From assembly GCA_934477985.1 (NCBI GenBank), contig CAKSOR010000181.1:1-5963 (forward strand): 5,963 nt of DNA, given 5' to 3'. This document shows positions 1 through 5,936 of this stretch, in pieces. Every line of letters begins with the position of its first letter. Position 1 is the stretch's first letter. The notes under the pieces are model-generated. The model was not told the origin of the DNA and searched no databases. It saw only the letters and a list, made by a program, of their open reading frames with translations. The position numbers were made by a program, and so were the translations under genes. This DNA is from an uncultured Eubacteriales bacterium. GTDB lineage: Bacteria > Bacillota > Clostridia > Oscillospirales > CAG-272.

Positions 1-1785
1 GGTAAACCCAATACCATCTGCGGTATCCTCGAGATCGACGGCAAGCCCTACCGCTTCATGGGCAAGGGCAGTGAAGAACCCCTCACCCAGACAAATCTCG
101 ACGTCACCACCCTTTGCACAACCTATATCTTCGAGGGCGCTGGCATCGAACTCACCGCGAAATTCTTCACTCCGCTCTTCCCGGATGACCTCGATATAAT
201 GACCCGCCCGGTCAGCTACCTCGCGCTCGCTGTAAAGTCCGTCGACGGCGTTGAACATACCACAAAGGTAACGATCGCCGCGTCAGAGGAGCTTTGCCTG
301 AACGAAAAAGGTCAGTTCGCAACCGAAACCAAAACCGAGGAGTTCGACGGTATAAACGCTGTCCGCATCGGAAGCGTCGATCAGCCGGTTCTCGCTGTCA
401 GCGGAGACGACCGCCGCATCGACTGGGGCTATTTCTACCTCGCCGCGAAAGACGCAAAGACCGGCTCCGGCAAGTGCGATGAGACCGGAATGACATTCGT
501 AACTCTCGAAAAGACCTTCACCGACAGCGCTTTGATAGCTTTCGCCTACGACGATGTTTATTCGCTTACCTACTTCGGCGAGAAGCTCAGATCTGTCTGG
601 AATAAGGACGGAAAGACCATCGAGACCGCGATCAAGGAGGCTCTCGACGATTACGACACCCTCCTCGAAAAGGCTGAAAAACTCGACGACAAGCTCGTTC
701 TTGACGCGGTCAGAGCCGGCGGCGAAAAGTACGCCGAGCTCCTCCAGCTCGCTTTCAGACAGGCAATCGCGGCTCATAAGGCGGCACTCGATAAGGACGG
801 CAATCTCATCTTCGTCTCGAAGGAGTGCTTCTCGAACGGCTGCGCTGTGACTGTGGATGTGAGCTACCCCTCGATTCCGATGTTCCTCATTTATAACCCT
901 GAACTCGTGCTCGGTATGATGCGTCCTATCTTCAAGTACGCTGAGAGCGACGCGTGGAAGTTTGATTTCGCTCCTCACGACTGCGGTCAATACCCGCTCG
1001 TCAACGGTCAGGTCTACGGCGGAAACAAGCTCGAATATCAGATGCCGGTCGAGGAGTGCGGCAATATGCTCGTCATGATAGCGGCTTACTCGATTGCCAG
1101 CGGTGATTTCAGTTACGCCGCTGAGAGGTTCGACACTCTCGTCAAGTGGACATCCTACCTCACCGAGAACGGCGCCGACCCCGCAAATCAGCTCTGCACC
1201 GACGACTTCGCCGGACATCTCGCCCACAACTGCAACCTCTCTCTGAAGGCTATCTCGGGTATCGCCGGAATGGGTATAATCTGCGAGAAGCTCGGTCGCC
1301 ATGAGGACTCCGGACGCTACTTCGATATCGCGCGCAAGCTCTCGATCAACTGGCTTCTCCGCGCCTCGAACGGCGACGGCAGCTATCGTCTCGCGTTCGA
1401 CAGCAAGGGCACGTTCAGCATGAAGTACAATATCGTCTGGGACAAGCTCTTCGGAACAAAACTCATTCCCGCTGAGACGATCGACGGCGAAGTCTTCTCG
1501 AACCGCAGATATTTCAGAGCCTACGGCATGCCGCTCGACAACCGCTCGGATTACACAAAGTCCGACTGGATAGTCTGGACCGCGACCCTCTGTAAATCCA
1601 AAGCGGATTTCGAGGCTTACATCGAACCGCTCTGGAACGCCTACAACGTCATGCCGTCGCGTGTCCCGATGACCGACTGGTATTTCACGACGACCTCGGT
1701 TCAGCGCGGATTCCAGAACCGCTCGGTAATAGGCGGATTATTTATAAAGCTCATGGAGTACTATAAGACCGTCAGAGTCTATTGA
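1..1785 (+). CDS. GtaA-like glutaminase family protein (DUF5127/DUF4965/DUF1793 type), 5' partial
   Basis: The frame is open from the first base to the TGA at 1783-1785, giving 594 residues. The ATG at 58 lies inside the conserved region, so the true start is upstream of the window. The N-terminal part (to about nt 480) resembles the beta-rich DUF5127 domain, with the family-like stretches FFTPLFPDDLD, RPVSYLAL and WGYFYLA. The rest resembles the DUF4965/DUF1793 alpha-helical barrel, with VDVSYPSIPMF, FDFAPHDCGQYP, PVEECGNML, NQLCTDDFAGHLAHN (about nt 1186-1230), KYNIVWDKL, YTKSDWIVWTATL, PSRVPMTDWY and a closing GGLFIKL. The family is named after fungal glutaminase A, which releases glutamate from glutamine, and most bacterial members are untested. 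Any signal peptide would lie outside the window, so its location is unknown. The solute-binding gene 48 nt downstream suggests a shared operon. Family membership is near certain; the substrate is not. Confidence 0.93.
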   Translation, partial: GKPNTICGILEIDGKPYRFMGKGSEEPLTQTNLDVTTLCTTYIFEGAGIELTAKFFTPLFPDDLDIMTRPVSYLALAVKSVDGVEHTTKVTIAASEELCLNEKGQFATETKTEEFDGINAVRIGSVDQPVLAVSGDDRRIDWGYFYLAAKDAKTGSGKCDETGMTFVTLEKTFTDSALIAFAYDDVYSLTYFGEKLRSVWNKDGKTIETAIKEALDDYDTLLEKAEKLDDKLVLDAVRAGGEKYAELLQLAFRQAIAAHKAALDKDGNLIFVSKECFSNGCAVTVDVSYPSIPMFLIYNPELVLGMMRPIFKYAESDAWKFDFAPHDCGQYPLVNGQVYGGNKLEYQMPVEECGNMLVMIAAYSIASGDFSYAAERFDTLVKWTSYLTENGADPANQLCTDDFAGHLAHNCNLSLKAISGIAGMGIICEKLGRHEDSGRYFDIARKLSINWLLRASNGDGSYRLAFDSKGTFSMKYNIVWDKLFGTKLIPAETIDGEVFSNRRYFRAYGMPLDNRSDYTKSDWIVWTATLCKSKADFEAYIEPLWNAYNVMPSRVPMTDWYFTTTSVQRGFQNRSVIGGLFIKLMEYYKTVRVY

Positions 1786-1794
1786 GAAATCACC

Positions 1795-1810
1795 CCGGCT
1801 GTTTTGCCGG
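1795..1810 (+). other. small intercistronic hairpin
   Basis: CCGGC (1795-1799) pairs with GCCGG (1806-1810) around the loop TGTTTT. It lies between the stop of the DUF4965-family gene and the ribosome binding site of the solute-binding gene. With five base pairs and no following T run it is unlikely to stop transcription. It could mark an RNA processing or stabilising site that sets different levels for the two genes. Confidence 0.4.
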
Positions 1811-1833
1811 TATGAAAATTAAGGGAGAAAGCA

Positions 1834-3291
1834 ATGAAAGAAACAAGAATCACAGCGCTTACCCTCGCGCTTCTGCTGCTGACATCATGCGGAAGCGGAC
1901 CTGCCGCCATGGATACTCAGACTGACAGCACTGAACCTCAGACCACTACCAGCGCACCCGAGACCTCGGCAATCGAAAAGCTCGGGACTCACAACTTCAA
2001 CGGCGCTGAATATGTCATTCTGTCTACAAACAACGGATACGGAACTCAGCCCAACTATGACTTTGAGTTCTTTGTCGACGAGTCTAACGGCGAGGTTGTC
2101 AACGACGCGGTCTTTGACCGTAAGGTGAAGATCGAGGAATTATACAACGTGAAACTCCTGAATGAGAGAACTGACGCGGATTCGATCACGACAACTGTCA
2201 GAAACGCGGTCGCCGCGGGCGATACGACATATTCGCTCGTCTGCAACCGGCTCTATCAGGTCAACGGGCTCGCGCTTGACGGCTCACTCGCCAATTATAA
2301 TGATTTTGAGGATATTGATCTCACCGCTCCCTGGTGGAATCAGAACGCCACAGAGTCGCTGACCGTGAACGGCAGGATCTATCTCCAGACAAACTTCATC
2401 CAGACCGCCGGTGTGCTTGCCTCGCACTGCCTCTTCTACAACAAGACGCTCGCCGCGAGCTACGGAATAGACAATATCTACGACATGGTGCTTGACGGCA
2501 CATGGACAATCGACAAGATGCTCACGCTCACAGAGGGCATGGCGACCGACCTCAACGGTGACTCGGTCTATGACAACAACGACCGATACGGATTCATGGC
2601 GTCATATGGCGCAGCCGGAATCTTCCATTATGGCTGCGGCAATCCCTTTCTTGAGATCTCAAAGGACGGCGTCGTCACCGGAATGCTCAAGACTGAACGG
2701 CTTCAGACGACCGTCGAAAAGGTCTACAAGCTCTGCTTTGAGGGCGACCGCTCATGGACTCGTCCGATAAGCGAGGAGGCTGAGCTCGTCAAGCTCTTCT
2801 CGAACGGACAGTCGCTGATCTACGCCGGATTCTTCTTCGATCTTCTCTCTACCTTCCGCGATATGAAGGACGACTTCGGACTTCTTCCATATCCGAAGTT
2901 TGACGAAAAGCAGGACGGCTATTACACGGCTATACATGGCGCGGCTCCGCTTATCGGTATTCCGGTCTCAGTGTCCGACCCCAAGATGGTCGGTGTTGTC
3001 ACCGAGGCTCTCGCTATCGAAGGATATGAAAGTGTCCGCCCGGCGCTTGTCGAGACCACACTCAGAAACAAGCTTCTCCGCGATGAACAGTCAATCCGGA
3101 TCTATGATATGTTCTTTGACGGAATAAAGGTCGAACTCGCGCTTGTATACCGTGATACCAACGATATATTTGAGTGCATAAAGAACCTGCTTGAGACAAA
3201 GAGCAATGACCTTTTCTCGTACGCCGACAGCAGACAGCCCGCCGCGGTCGCTTCCTACCAGAAGATAATCGACAGCTTCTACGACAAATAA
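1834..3291 (+). CDS. lipoprotein extracellular solute-binding protein of a carbohydrate ABC transporter (family 1)
   Basis: The 485-residue protein has a lipoprotein signal: K2 and R5, a leucine-rich core, and the lipobox LTSC with the predicted lipidated Cys19. A flexible Thr/Ser/Glu-rich linker (about residues 20-48) should tether it to the outer face of the membrane. The mature part has the layout of clostridial family 1 solute-binding proteins, including NDAVFDRKVKIEELYNV near the N-terminus, APWWNQN with a NGRIYLQTN strand, and an EF-hand/dockerin-like loop, D239-x-N241-x-D243-x3-D247-x2-D250, likely to bind calcium. AGGGAG (1822-1827) lies 6 nt before the ATG. Homologues deliver oligosaccharides or other organic solutes to two permease subunits. 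No permease or ATPase gene is in the window, so partners must be elsewhere, possibly upstream. Ligand unknown; a carbohydrate is inferred from family and neighbours. Confidence 0.92.
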   Translation: MKETRITALTLALLLLTSCGSGPAAMDTQTDSTEPQTTTSAPETSAIEKLGTHNFNGAEYVILSTNNGYGTQPNYDFEFFVDESNGEVVNDAVFDRKVKIEELYNVKLLNERTDADSITTTVRNAVAAGDTTYSLVCNRLYQVNGLALDGSLANYNDFEDIDLTAPWWNQNATESLTVNGRIYLQTNFIQTAGVLASHCLFYNKTLAASYGIDNIYDMVLDGTWTIDKMLTLTEGMATDLNGDSVYDNNDRYGFMASYGAAGIFHYGCGNPFLEISKDGVVTGMLKTERLQTTVEKVYKLCFEGDRSWTRPISEEAELVKLFSNGQSLIYAGFFFDLLSTFRDMKDDFGLLPYPKFDEKQDGYYTAIHGAAPLIGIPVSVSDPKMVGVVTEALAIEGYESVRPALVETTLRNKLLRDEQSIRIYDMFFDGIKVELALVYRDTNDIFECIKNLLETKSNDLFSYADSRQPAAVASYQKIIDSFYDK

Positions 3292-3314
3292 AAAACCGCT
3301 GACCCAATGAAGTT

Positions 3315-3355
3315 TTTGCGGGAAAAGCCTATAAACCCGGGCTTTTCCCCGCAAA
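3315..3355 (+). other. strong 15-bp hairpin in the 3' untranslated region (H1)
   Basis: The arm 3315-3329 (TTTGCGGGAAAAGCC) pairs with 3340-3355, which is its complement with one extra C in the CCCC run. The 10-nt loop is TATAAACCCG. It starts 24 nt after the stop codon of the solute-binding gene. No T run follows it, so it is a poor intrinsic terminator by itself. It more likely protects the 3' end of the lipoprotein mRNA or forms part of a larger RNA structure with the two hairpins downstream. Confidence 0.65.
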
Positions 3356-3365
3356 GCCTCCGAAA

Positions 3366-3397
3366 GATTCAGATTATTCCCACAGGAATGCTGACTC
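3366..3397 (+). other. interrupted hairpin in the 3' untranslated region (H2)
   Basis: The inner stem ATTCC (3376-3380)/GGAAT (3385-3389) closes a CACA loop. The outer stem TCAG (3369-3372)/CTGA (3391-3394) continues it across a small asymmetric internal loop, and GA (3366-3367)/TC (3396-3397) adds two pairs beyond a T-C mismatch. The regular spacing between H1 and the terminator suggests one folded 3' region. The stem is short, so chance cannot be ruled out. Confidence 0.4.
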
Positions 3398-3411
3398 ATG
3401 GCTGTTTTTAC

Positions 3412-3461
3412 AAAGCTCCGGGTTATCCGGCTCATCCGTGAAAAAGCGCGGAGCTTTTTTT
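3412..3461 (+). terminator. intrinsic terminator of the upstream (solute-binding) unit
   Basis: AAAGCTCCG (3412-3420) pairs perfectly with CGGAGCTTT (3449-3457), and a run of seven T (3455-3461) follows the GC-rich part. The loop is 28 nt, longer than usual, and can hold short internal pairing such as GCT/AGC. An earlier copy of the 5' arm, AAAGCCTCCG at 3353-3362, could pair with the same 3' arm if one C is bulged. It ends transcription ahead of the separate promoter at 3522-3550. Confidence 0.75.
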
Positions 3462-3506
3462 GTTTCAACGCCGAGCGGGACGAAAAATGATTTTTAATTT
3501 GTGAAT

Positions 3507-3533
3507 TTTTGCGAATACCTATTGCAAAATACC
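3507..3533 (+). promoter_or_regulatory. candidate operator: repeated and inverted motif over the -35 box
   Basis: TTGCGAATACC (3509-3519) recurs 13 nt later as TTGCAAAATACC (3522-3533). The same stretch contains an inverted repeat, TTTTGC (3507-3512) and GCAAAA (3524-3529). Both structures overlap the -35 box, where a regulator could block or recruit RNA polymerase. No known operator is recognised, and the AT-rich context makes chance similarity possible. Confidence 0.35.
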
Positions 3534-3550
3534 GGATATTGATGTATAAT
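3522..3550 (+). promoter_or_regulatory. sigma-A-type promoter of the hydrolase-isomerase operon
   Basis: The -35 box TTGCAA (3522-3527) and a perfect -10 box TATAAT (3545-3550) are separated by the ideal 17 nt. AT-rich DNA with A and T tracts lies just upstream (about 3482-3510) and resembles an UP element. Transcription should start near 3556-3558, giving a leader of about 108 nt. The promoter sits after the upstream terminator, so the second unit can be expressed on its own. Confidence 0.8.
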
Positions 3551-3557
3551 TTAAGAT

Positions 3558-3653
3558 AATACCGAGCAATTCTTAGCGCGTAGATGCATGTCAAGGTGTC
3601 AGCCGTGAATTATGCGGTATTGCCTTAAGAGTAAGTTTGAAAAACACAATACC
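3558..3653 (+). promoter_or_regulatory. possible regulatory leader with mutually exclusive pairings
   Basis: CGGTATT (3615-3621) complements AATACCG (3558-3564) at the predicted 5' end of the transcript. The overlapping GGTATTG (3616-3622) also complements CAATACC (3647-3653), which directly abuts the TGGAG ribosome binding site. Only one 7-bp pairing can form at a time. A third local fold, with AAGG (3593-3596)/CCTT (3623-3626) enclosing GCCG/CGGT, would use the same segment. This geometry fits a translational switch, but no known riboswitch class is recognised and no T run points to attenuation. Confidence 0.35.
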
Positions 3654-3664
3654 TGGAGAAAAAC

Positions 3665-4354
3665 ATGATAGTAACAGAGATAAAAGCCTCGGCTGTCTCA
3701 TCCGGCATGAACGCTCTGCTGTTCACTCCCGCCTCCGACCCGGTGAACGCGTCCGGAAACCTTCCGCTTCTGATCTATCTGCACGGCGCGGGTGAGCGGG
3801 GACTCATCCATGAGCATCTCTACCGCCACGGAGTTCCGAAGCTTATAGAAGAGGGCGCGAAGTTCAACGCGGTGATACTCGTTCCGCAGTGCCCCGAGTG
3901 GGCGGTCTGGGACAACGTCGTAGACGATTTAAAGCAGCTTATTGATGAGACTATGCTGAGATACGCGATAAAACGCGACAGGGTCTCTCTGACCGGCTCC
4001 AGCATGGGCGGATACGGGACATTCGCGATGGGAATTTCCTATCCGACGCTGTTTGCGGGCATAGCTCCGGTCGCGGGCGGCGGAATGGCCTGGCGTGCTT
4101 CAAGGCTTGTCAGCACTCCTGTGATCGCGTATCACGGCGCGGCTGATGATGACGTGCTGCCGGTCTGCTCGTCGCTGATGACTGACGCCGTAAACAAAGC
4201 CGGAGGCAAGGCAGAGCTGAACCTGCTCGAGGGGCTCGGACACAACGACGGAATCGACTACGCGTACCGCCGCACCGACCTCATCGAGCGGCTGATACTG
4301 CTCAGAAGAACTGATTTTTCAAGGGTCAAAGAACCCTGTGAGGAATATTTTTAA
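3665..4354 (+). CDS. cytoplasmic alpha/beta hydrolase (carboxylesterase / dienelactone-hydrolase-like)
   Basis: This 229-residue single-domain serine hydrolase has LLIYLHGAGERG (residues 35-46), whose HGAG segment probably forms the oxyanion hole. The nucleophile elbow is GSSMGG with Ser113. HGAADDDVLP (157-166) supplies the likely catalytic Asp (Asp161 by position, though 162 or 163 is possible), and GLGHN supplies His193. Length and motif spacing fit the phospholipase/carboxylesterase and prolyl-oligopeptidase-like esterases. No signal peptide or membrane segment is visible, so it should act in the cytoplasm. GGAG (3655-3658) lies 6 nt before the ATG. It is the first gene after a strong promoter and is followed 22 nt later by an isomerase gene, so an ester of a sugar or sugar-derived compound is a plausible substrate (inference). 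A weak AGGGT/ACCCT hairpin (4322-4337) lies near its 3' end. The class is secure; the substrate is unknown. Confidence 0.9.
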   Translation: MIVTEIKASAVSSGMNALLFTPASDPVNASGNLPLLIYLHGAGERGLIHEHLYRHGVPKLIEEGAKFNAVILVPQCPEWAVWDNVVDDLKQLIDETMLRYAIKRDRVSLTGSSMGGYGTFAMGISYPTLFAGIAPVAGGGMAWRASRLVSTPVIAYHGAADDDVLPVCSSLMTDAVNKAGGKAELNLLEGLGHNDGIDYAYRRTDLIERLILLRRTDFSRVKEPCEEYF

Positions 4355-4361
4355 TTGTTCA

Positions 4362-4367
4362 AAGGAG
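4362..4367 (+). promoter_or_regulatory. ribosome binding site that fixes the start of the first isomerase
   Basis: AAGGAG lies 9 nt before the ATG at 4377. A GTG at 4338 in the same frame would add 13 residues, but it would lie upstream of this site and inside the preceding hydrolase gene. The ATG product also begins in register with the paralogue downstream (M-x-YGLQMYSVRD), so the ATG is preferred. Confidence 0.85.
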
Positions 4368-4376
4368 AAAACAACA

Positions 4377-5111
4377 ATGACTTACGGACTTCAGATGTAC
4401 AGCGTCCGCGATTTCACGAAGGATGACCTGCTCGGAACGCTTAAAAAGGTCGGTGAGATCGGCTACAAGGACATCGAGTTTGCCGGTTTCTTCGGCAACA
4501 GCGCGGAGGACATCCGCAGGGTTCTCGACGAGAACGGCCTCGTCTGCAACGGAACTCACACCGGAATCGGCGAGCTCGACAACGACTTCGCGGCTACCGT
4601 CAAGTTCCAGCACACGATCGGCAGCACGAACTTCATCGTTCCGTGGGCTGACACCAGCACAAAGGAAAAGCTTGATGAGCTCATCGACAAGCTGAACAAG
4701 TATCAGCCGATGCTGGCTGCCGAGGGCATCAACCTCGCGTTCCACAACCACAGCGGCGAGTTCCTTACGAACAAGGACGGACTCATCCCGCACATCGAGA
4801 TGCAGAAGCGCACGAACATCGACTTTGAGATCGATACCTGCTGGGCTTACGTCGCCGGACTCAACCCGGTCGATGTTATCACCGAGCTCAAGGACAGAGT
4901 GCATGTCATTCACCTTAAGGACATCATAAAGACTCCCGAAGGCAAGCATGAGGGACGCGCGCTTGGCGAGGGTGAAGCTCCGGTCGCGGCTGTGTACGCA
5001 CGCGCAAAGGAACTCGGCATGAGAATGGTCGTCGAGAGCGAAAATCTCAATCCCGACGGACTTTCGGAGGTCACCCGCTGCATGAATTACCTGCGTTCAC
5101 TCGAAAAATAA
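4377..5111 (+). CDS. sugar phosphate isomerase/epimerase, TIM barrel, copy A
   Basis: This 244-residue protein belongs to the xylose isomerase-like TIM-barrel family (AP endonuclease 2 / IolE-like), whose members isomerise, epimerise or dehydrate sugars and inositols, usually with a bound divalent metal. Visible strand-end motifs are YGLQMYSVRD (3-12), IEFAGF (33-38), GTHTG (59-63), AFHNHSGEF (121-129), FEIDTCWA (150-157), HVIHLKD (176-182) and MVVESE (217-222). Asp153, His179 and Glu220 are likely metal ligands, with the fourth probably within His123-Glu128. It has no signal peptide, so it is cytoplasmic. It sits 22 nt after the hydrolase gene and 19 nt before a paralogue about 68% identical (my hand count, 164 of 240 aligned positions). 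Relative to that paralogue it has a loop 4 residues longer after HLKD. The exact substrate cannot be read from the sequence. Confidence 0.9.
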   Translation: MTYGLQMYSVRDFTKDDLLGTLKKVGEIGYKDIEFAGFFGNSAEDIRRVLDENGLVCNGTHTGIGELDNDFAATVKFQHTIGSTNFIVPWADTSTKEKLDELIDKLNKYQPMLAAEGINLAFHNHSGEFLTNKDGLIPHIEMQKRTNIDFEIDTCWAYVAGLNPVDVITELKDRVHVIHLKDIIKTPEGKHEGRALGEGEAPVAAVYARAKELGMRMVVESENLNPDGLSEVTRCMNYLRSLEK

Positions 5112-5130
5112 TTTAAAAGGAGAACATATC

Positions 5131-5853
5131 ATGGAATACGGACTTCAGATGTACAGCGTCCGCGACATAACAAAGGACGACCTTCGCGGCGCGCTCGAGA
5201 AAGTAGCAAAGATCGGCTACAAATACGTAGAGTTCGCGGGCTTCTTCGGACATCCCGCAGAGGAAGTCAAGGCTATGCTCGACGAGTATGGACTGATTGT
5301 CAGCGGAACCCATTCGGGGCTTGGCGATCTCGACAGCGATTTTGCCGGCACTGTCAAGTACCACAAGGCGATCGGCAACACGAACTACATAATTCCTGGT
5401 GCTCCGTGGGACACCAAGGAGGGGCTCGATTCCACCATCGAGAAGCTGAACAAGTACAAGCCGATGCTCGCGGCTGAGGGCATTACCCTTGGTTATCACA
5501 ACCACGACGGCGAGTTCAAGCCGAACAAGGATGGGCTCATCGCGCACGAGGAGATGGAGAAGCGCACCGATGTGAACTTTGAGATCGACACCTACTGGGC
5601 GTTCGTCGCCGGACGCGATCCGGTCGAGACGATCACTCGCCTCAAGGACAGAGTGAAGGTCATCCACCTGAAGGACGGAACTCGCGACAGACAGGGAAAG
5701 GCGCTCGGCGAAGGCGAAGCACCCGTCGCGTTAGTCCGCGCGAAGGCTATCGAACTCGGCATGAGAATGGTTGTCGAGAGCGAGGGTCTCCAGCCCACCG
5801 GACTCGAGGAAGTCACCCGCTGCATGAACTATCTCAGATCGCTTGAGAAGTGA
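5131..5853 (+). CDS. sugar phosphate isomerase/epimerase, TIM barrel, copy B
   Basis: This 240-residue protein is a tandem paralogue of the gene just upstream and aligns from the first residue to the shared 14-residue C-terminus starting EVTRCMNYL. All strand-end motifs are kept: YGLQMYSVRD, VEFAGF, GTHSG, GYHNHDGEF, FEIDTYWA, KVIHLKD and MVVESE, with Asp153, His179 and Glu216 as likely metal ligands, so both copies look active. Differences cluster near the active site. After His-Leu-Lys-Asp it reads GTRDRQG where copy A has a longer IIKTPEGKHEG. It has Tyr155 instead of Cys155, and APWDT in place of ADTST at about 91-95. AAAGGAG (5116-5122) lies 8 nt before the ATG, so translation should be strong. 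It is the last gene of the operon, with a GC-rich hairpin 17 nt after its stop. Family assignment is firm; the reaction is not. Confidence 0.9.
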   Translation: MEYGLQMYSVRDITKDDLRGALEKVAKIGYKYVEFAGFFGHPAEEVKAMLDEYGLIVSGTHSGLGDLDSDFAGTVKYHKAIGNTNYIIPGAPWDTKEGLDSTIEKLNKYKPMLAAEGITLGYHNHDGEFKPNKDGLIAHEEMEKRTDVNFEIDTYWAFVAGRDPVETITRLKDRVKVIHLKDGTRDRQGKALGEGEAPVALVRAKAIELGMRMVVESEGLQPTGLEEVTRCMNYLRSLEK

Positions 5854-5870
5854 TTTTGAATTTTATCGTG

Positions 5871-5905
5871 AAAGCCCGCGCGGAGCACAGCTCCGCGCGG
5901 GCTTT
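5871..5905 (+). terminator. perfect 16-bp hairpin ending the hydrolase-isomerase operon
   Basis: The arms 5871-5886 (AAAGCCCGCGCGGAGC) and 5890-5905 are exact reverse complements around an ACA loop. The 3' arm ends in CTTT, and the following bases (GAGTTTG) contain only a weak T-rich tail. The position just after the last gene and the very stable stem make a terminator most likely. The thin T tract leaves room for incomplete termination or a 3'-end protecting role. Confidence 0.8.
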
Positions 5906-5913
5906 GAGTTTGC

Positions 5914-5936
5914 CGACGGCGGTATAGCCGCCGTCG
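5914..5936. repeat. GC-rich palindrome, possible REP-like extragenic element
   Basis: CGACGGCGG (5914-5922) pairs perfectly with CCGCCGTCG (5928-5936) around TATAG. It lies 8 nt beyond the operon terminator. GC-rich DNA with another palindrome, GCGGCCGC, continues to the window end. Stacked hairpins after a gene recall repetitive extragenic palindromes, but only one copy is visible here, so this remains a guess. Confidence 0.4.

Noticed and set aside
58..60. ATG as true start of the first gene
   Set aside because: The frame stays open to the window edge with family-like sequence before it, no ribosome binding site precedes it, and the family's N-terminal region would be missing.
283..1302. 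Long minus-strand open frame (339 codons)
   Set aside because: It lies entirely antisense to the strongly conserved DUF4965-family gene, its translation resembles no protein I know, and the base composition of the plus-strand gene explains the lack of stops.
1795..1810. Hairpin as a terminator between the first two genes
   Set aside because: Only five base pairs and no T run after it; the short gap favours a common transcript.
3091..3594. Minus-strand open frame (167 codons) covering the intergenic region
   Set aside because: It runs through the hairpins, the terminator, the promoter and the 3' end of the solute-binding gene. Its product has no recognisable motif and looks like translated intergenic DNA.
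3292..3664. Known structured RNAs (6S RNA, SRP RNA, T-box, common riboswitches)
   Set aside because: I looked for remembered conserved cores such as the T-box AGGGTGG segment and the SRP tetraloop region and saw none. The interval is better described by its own hairpins, promoter and leader.
4338..4376. Upstream GTG start for the first isomerase
   Set aside because: The 13 extra residues overlap the hydrolase gene and precede the AAGGAG site. The paralogue begins exactly where the ATG at 4377 would place the start.
4359..5667. Minus-strand open frames opposite both isomerase genes
   Set aside because: Both copies show similar antisense frames simply because the sense genes are paralogues with the same codon bias; they have no ribosome binding sites or known motifs.
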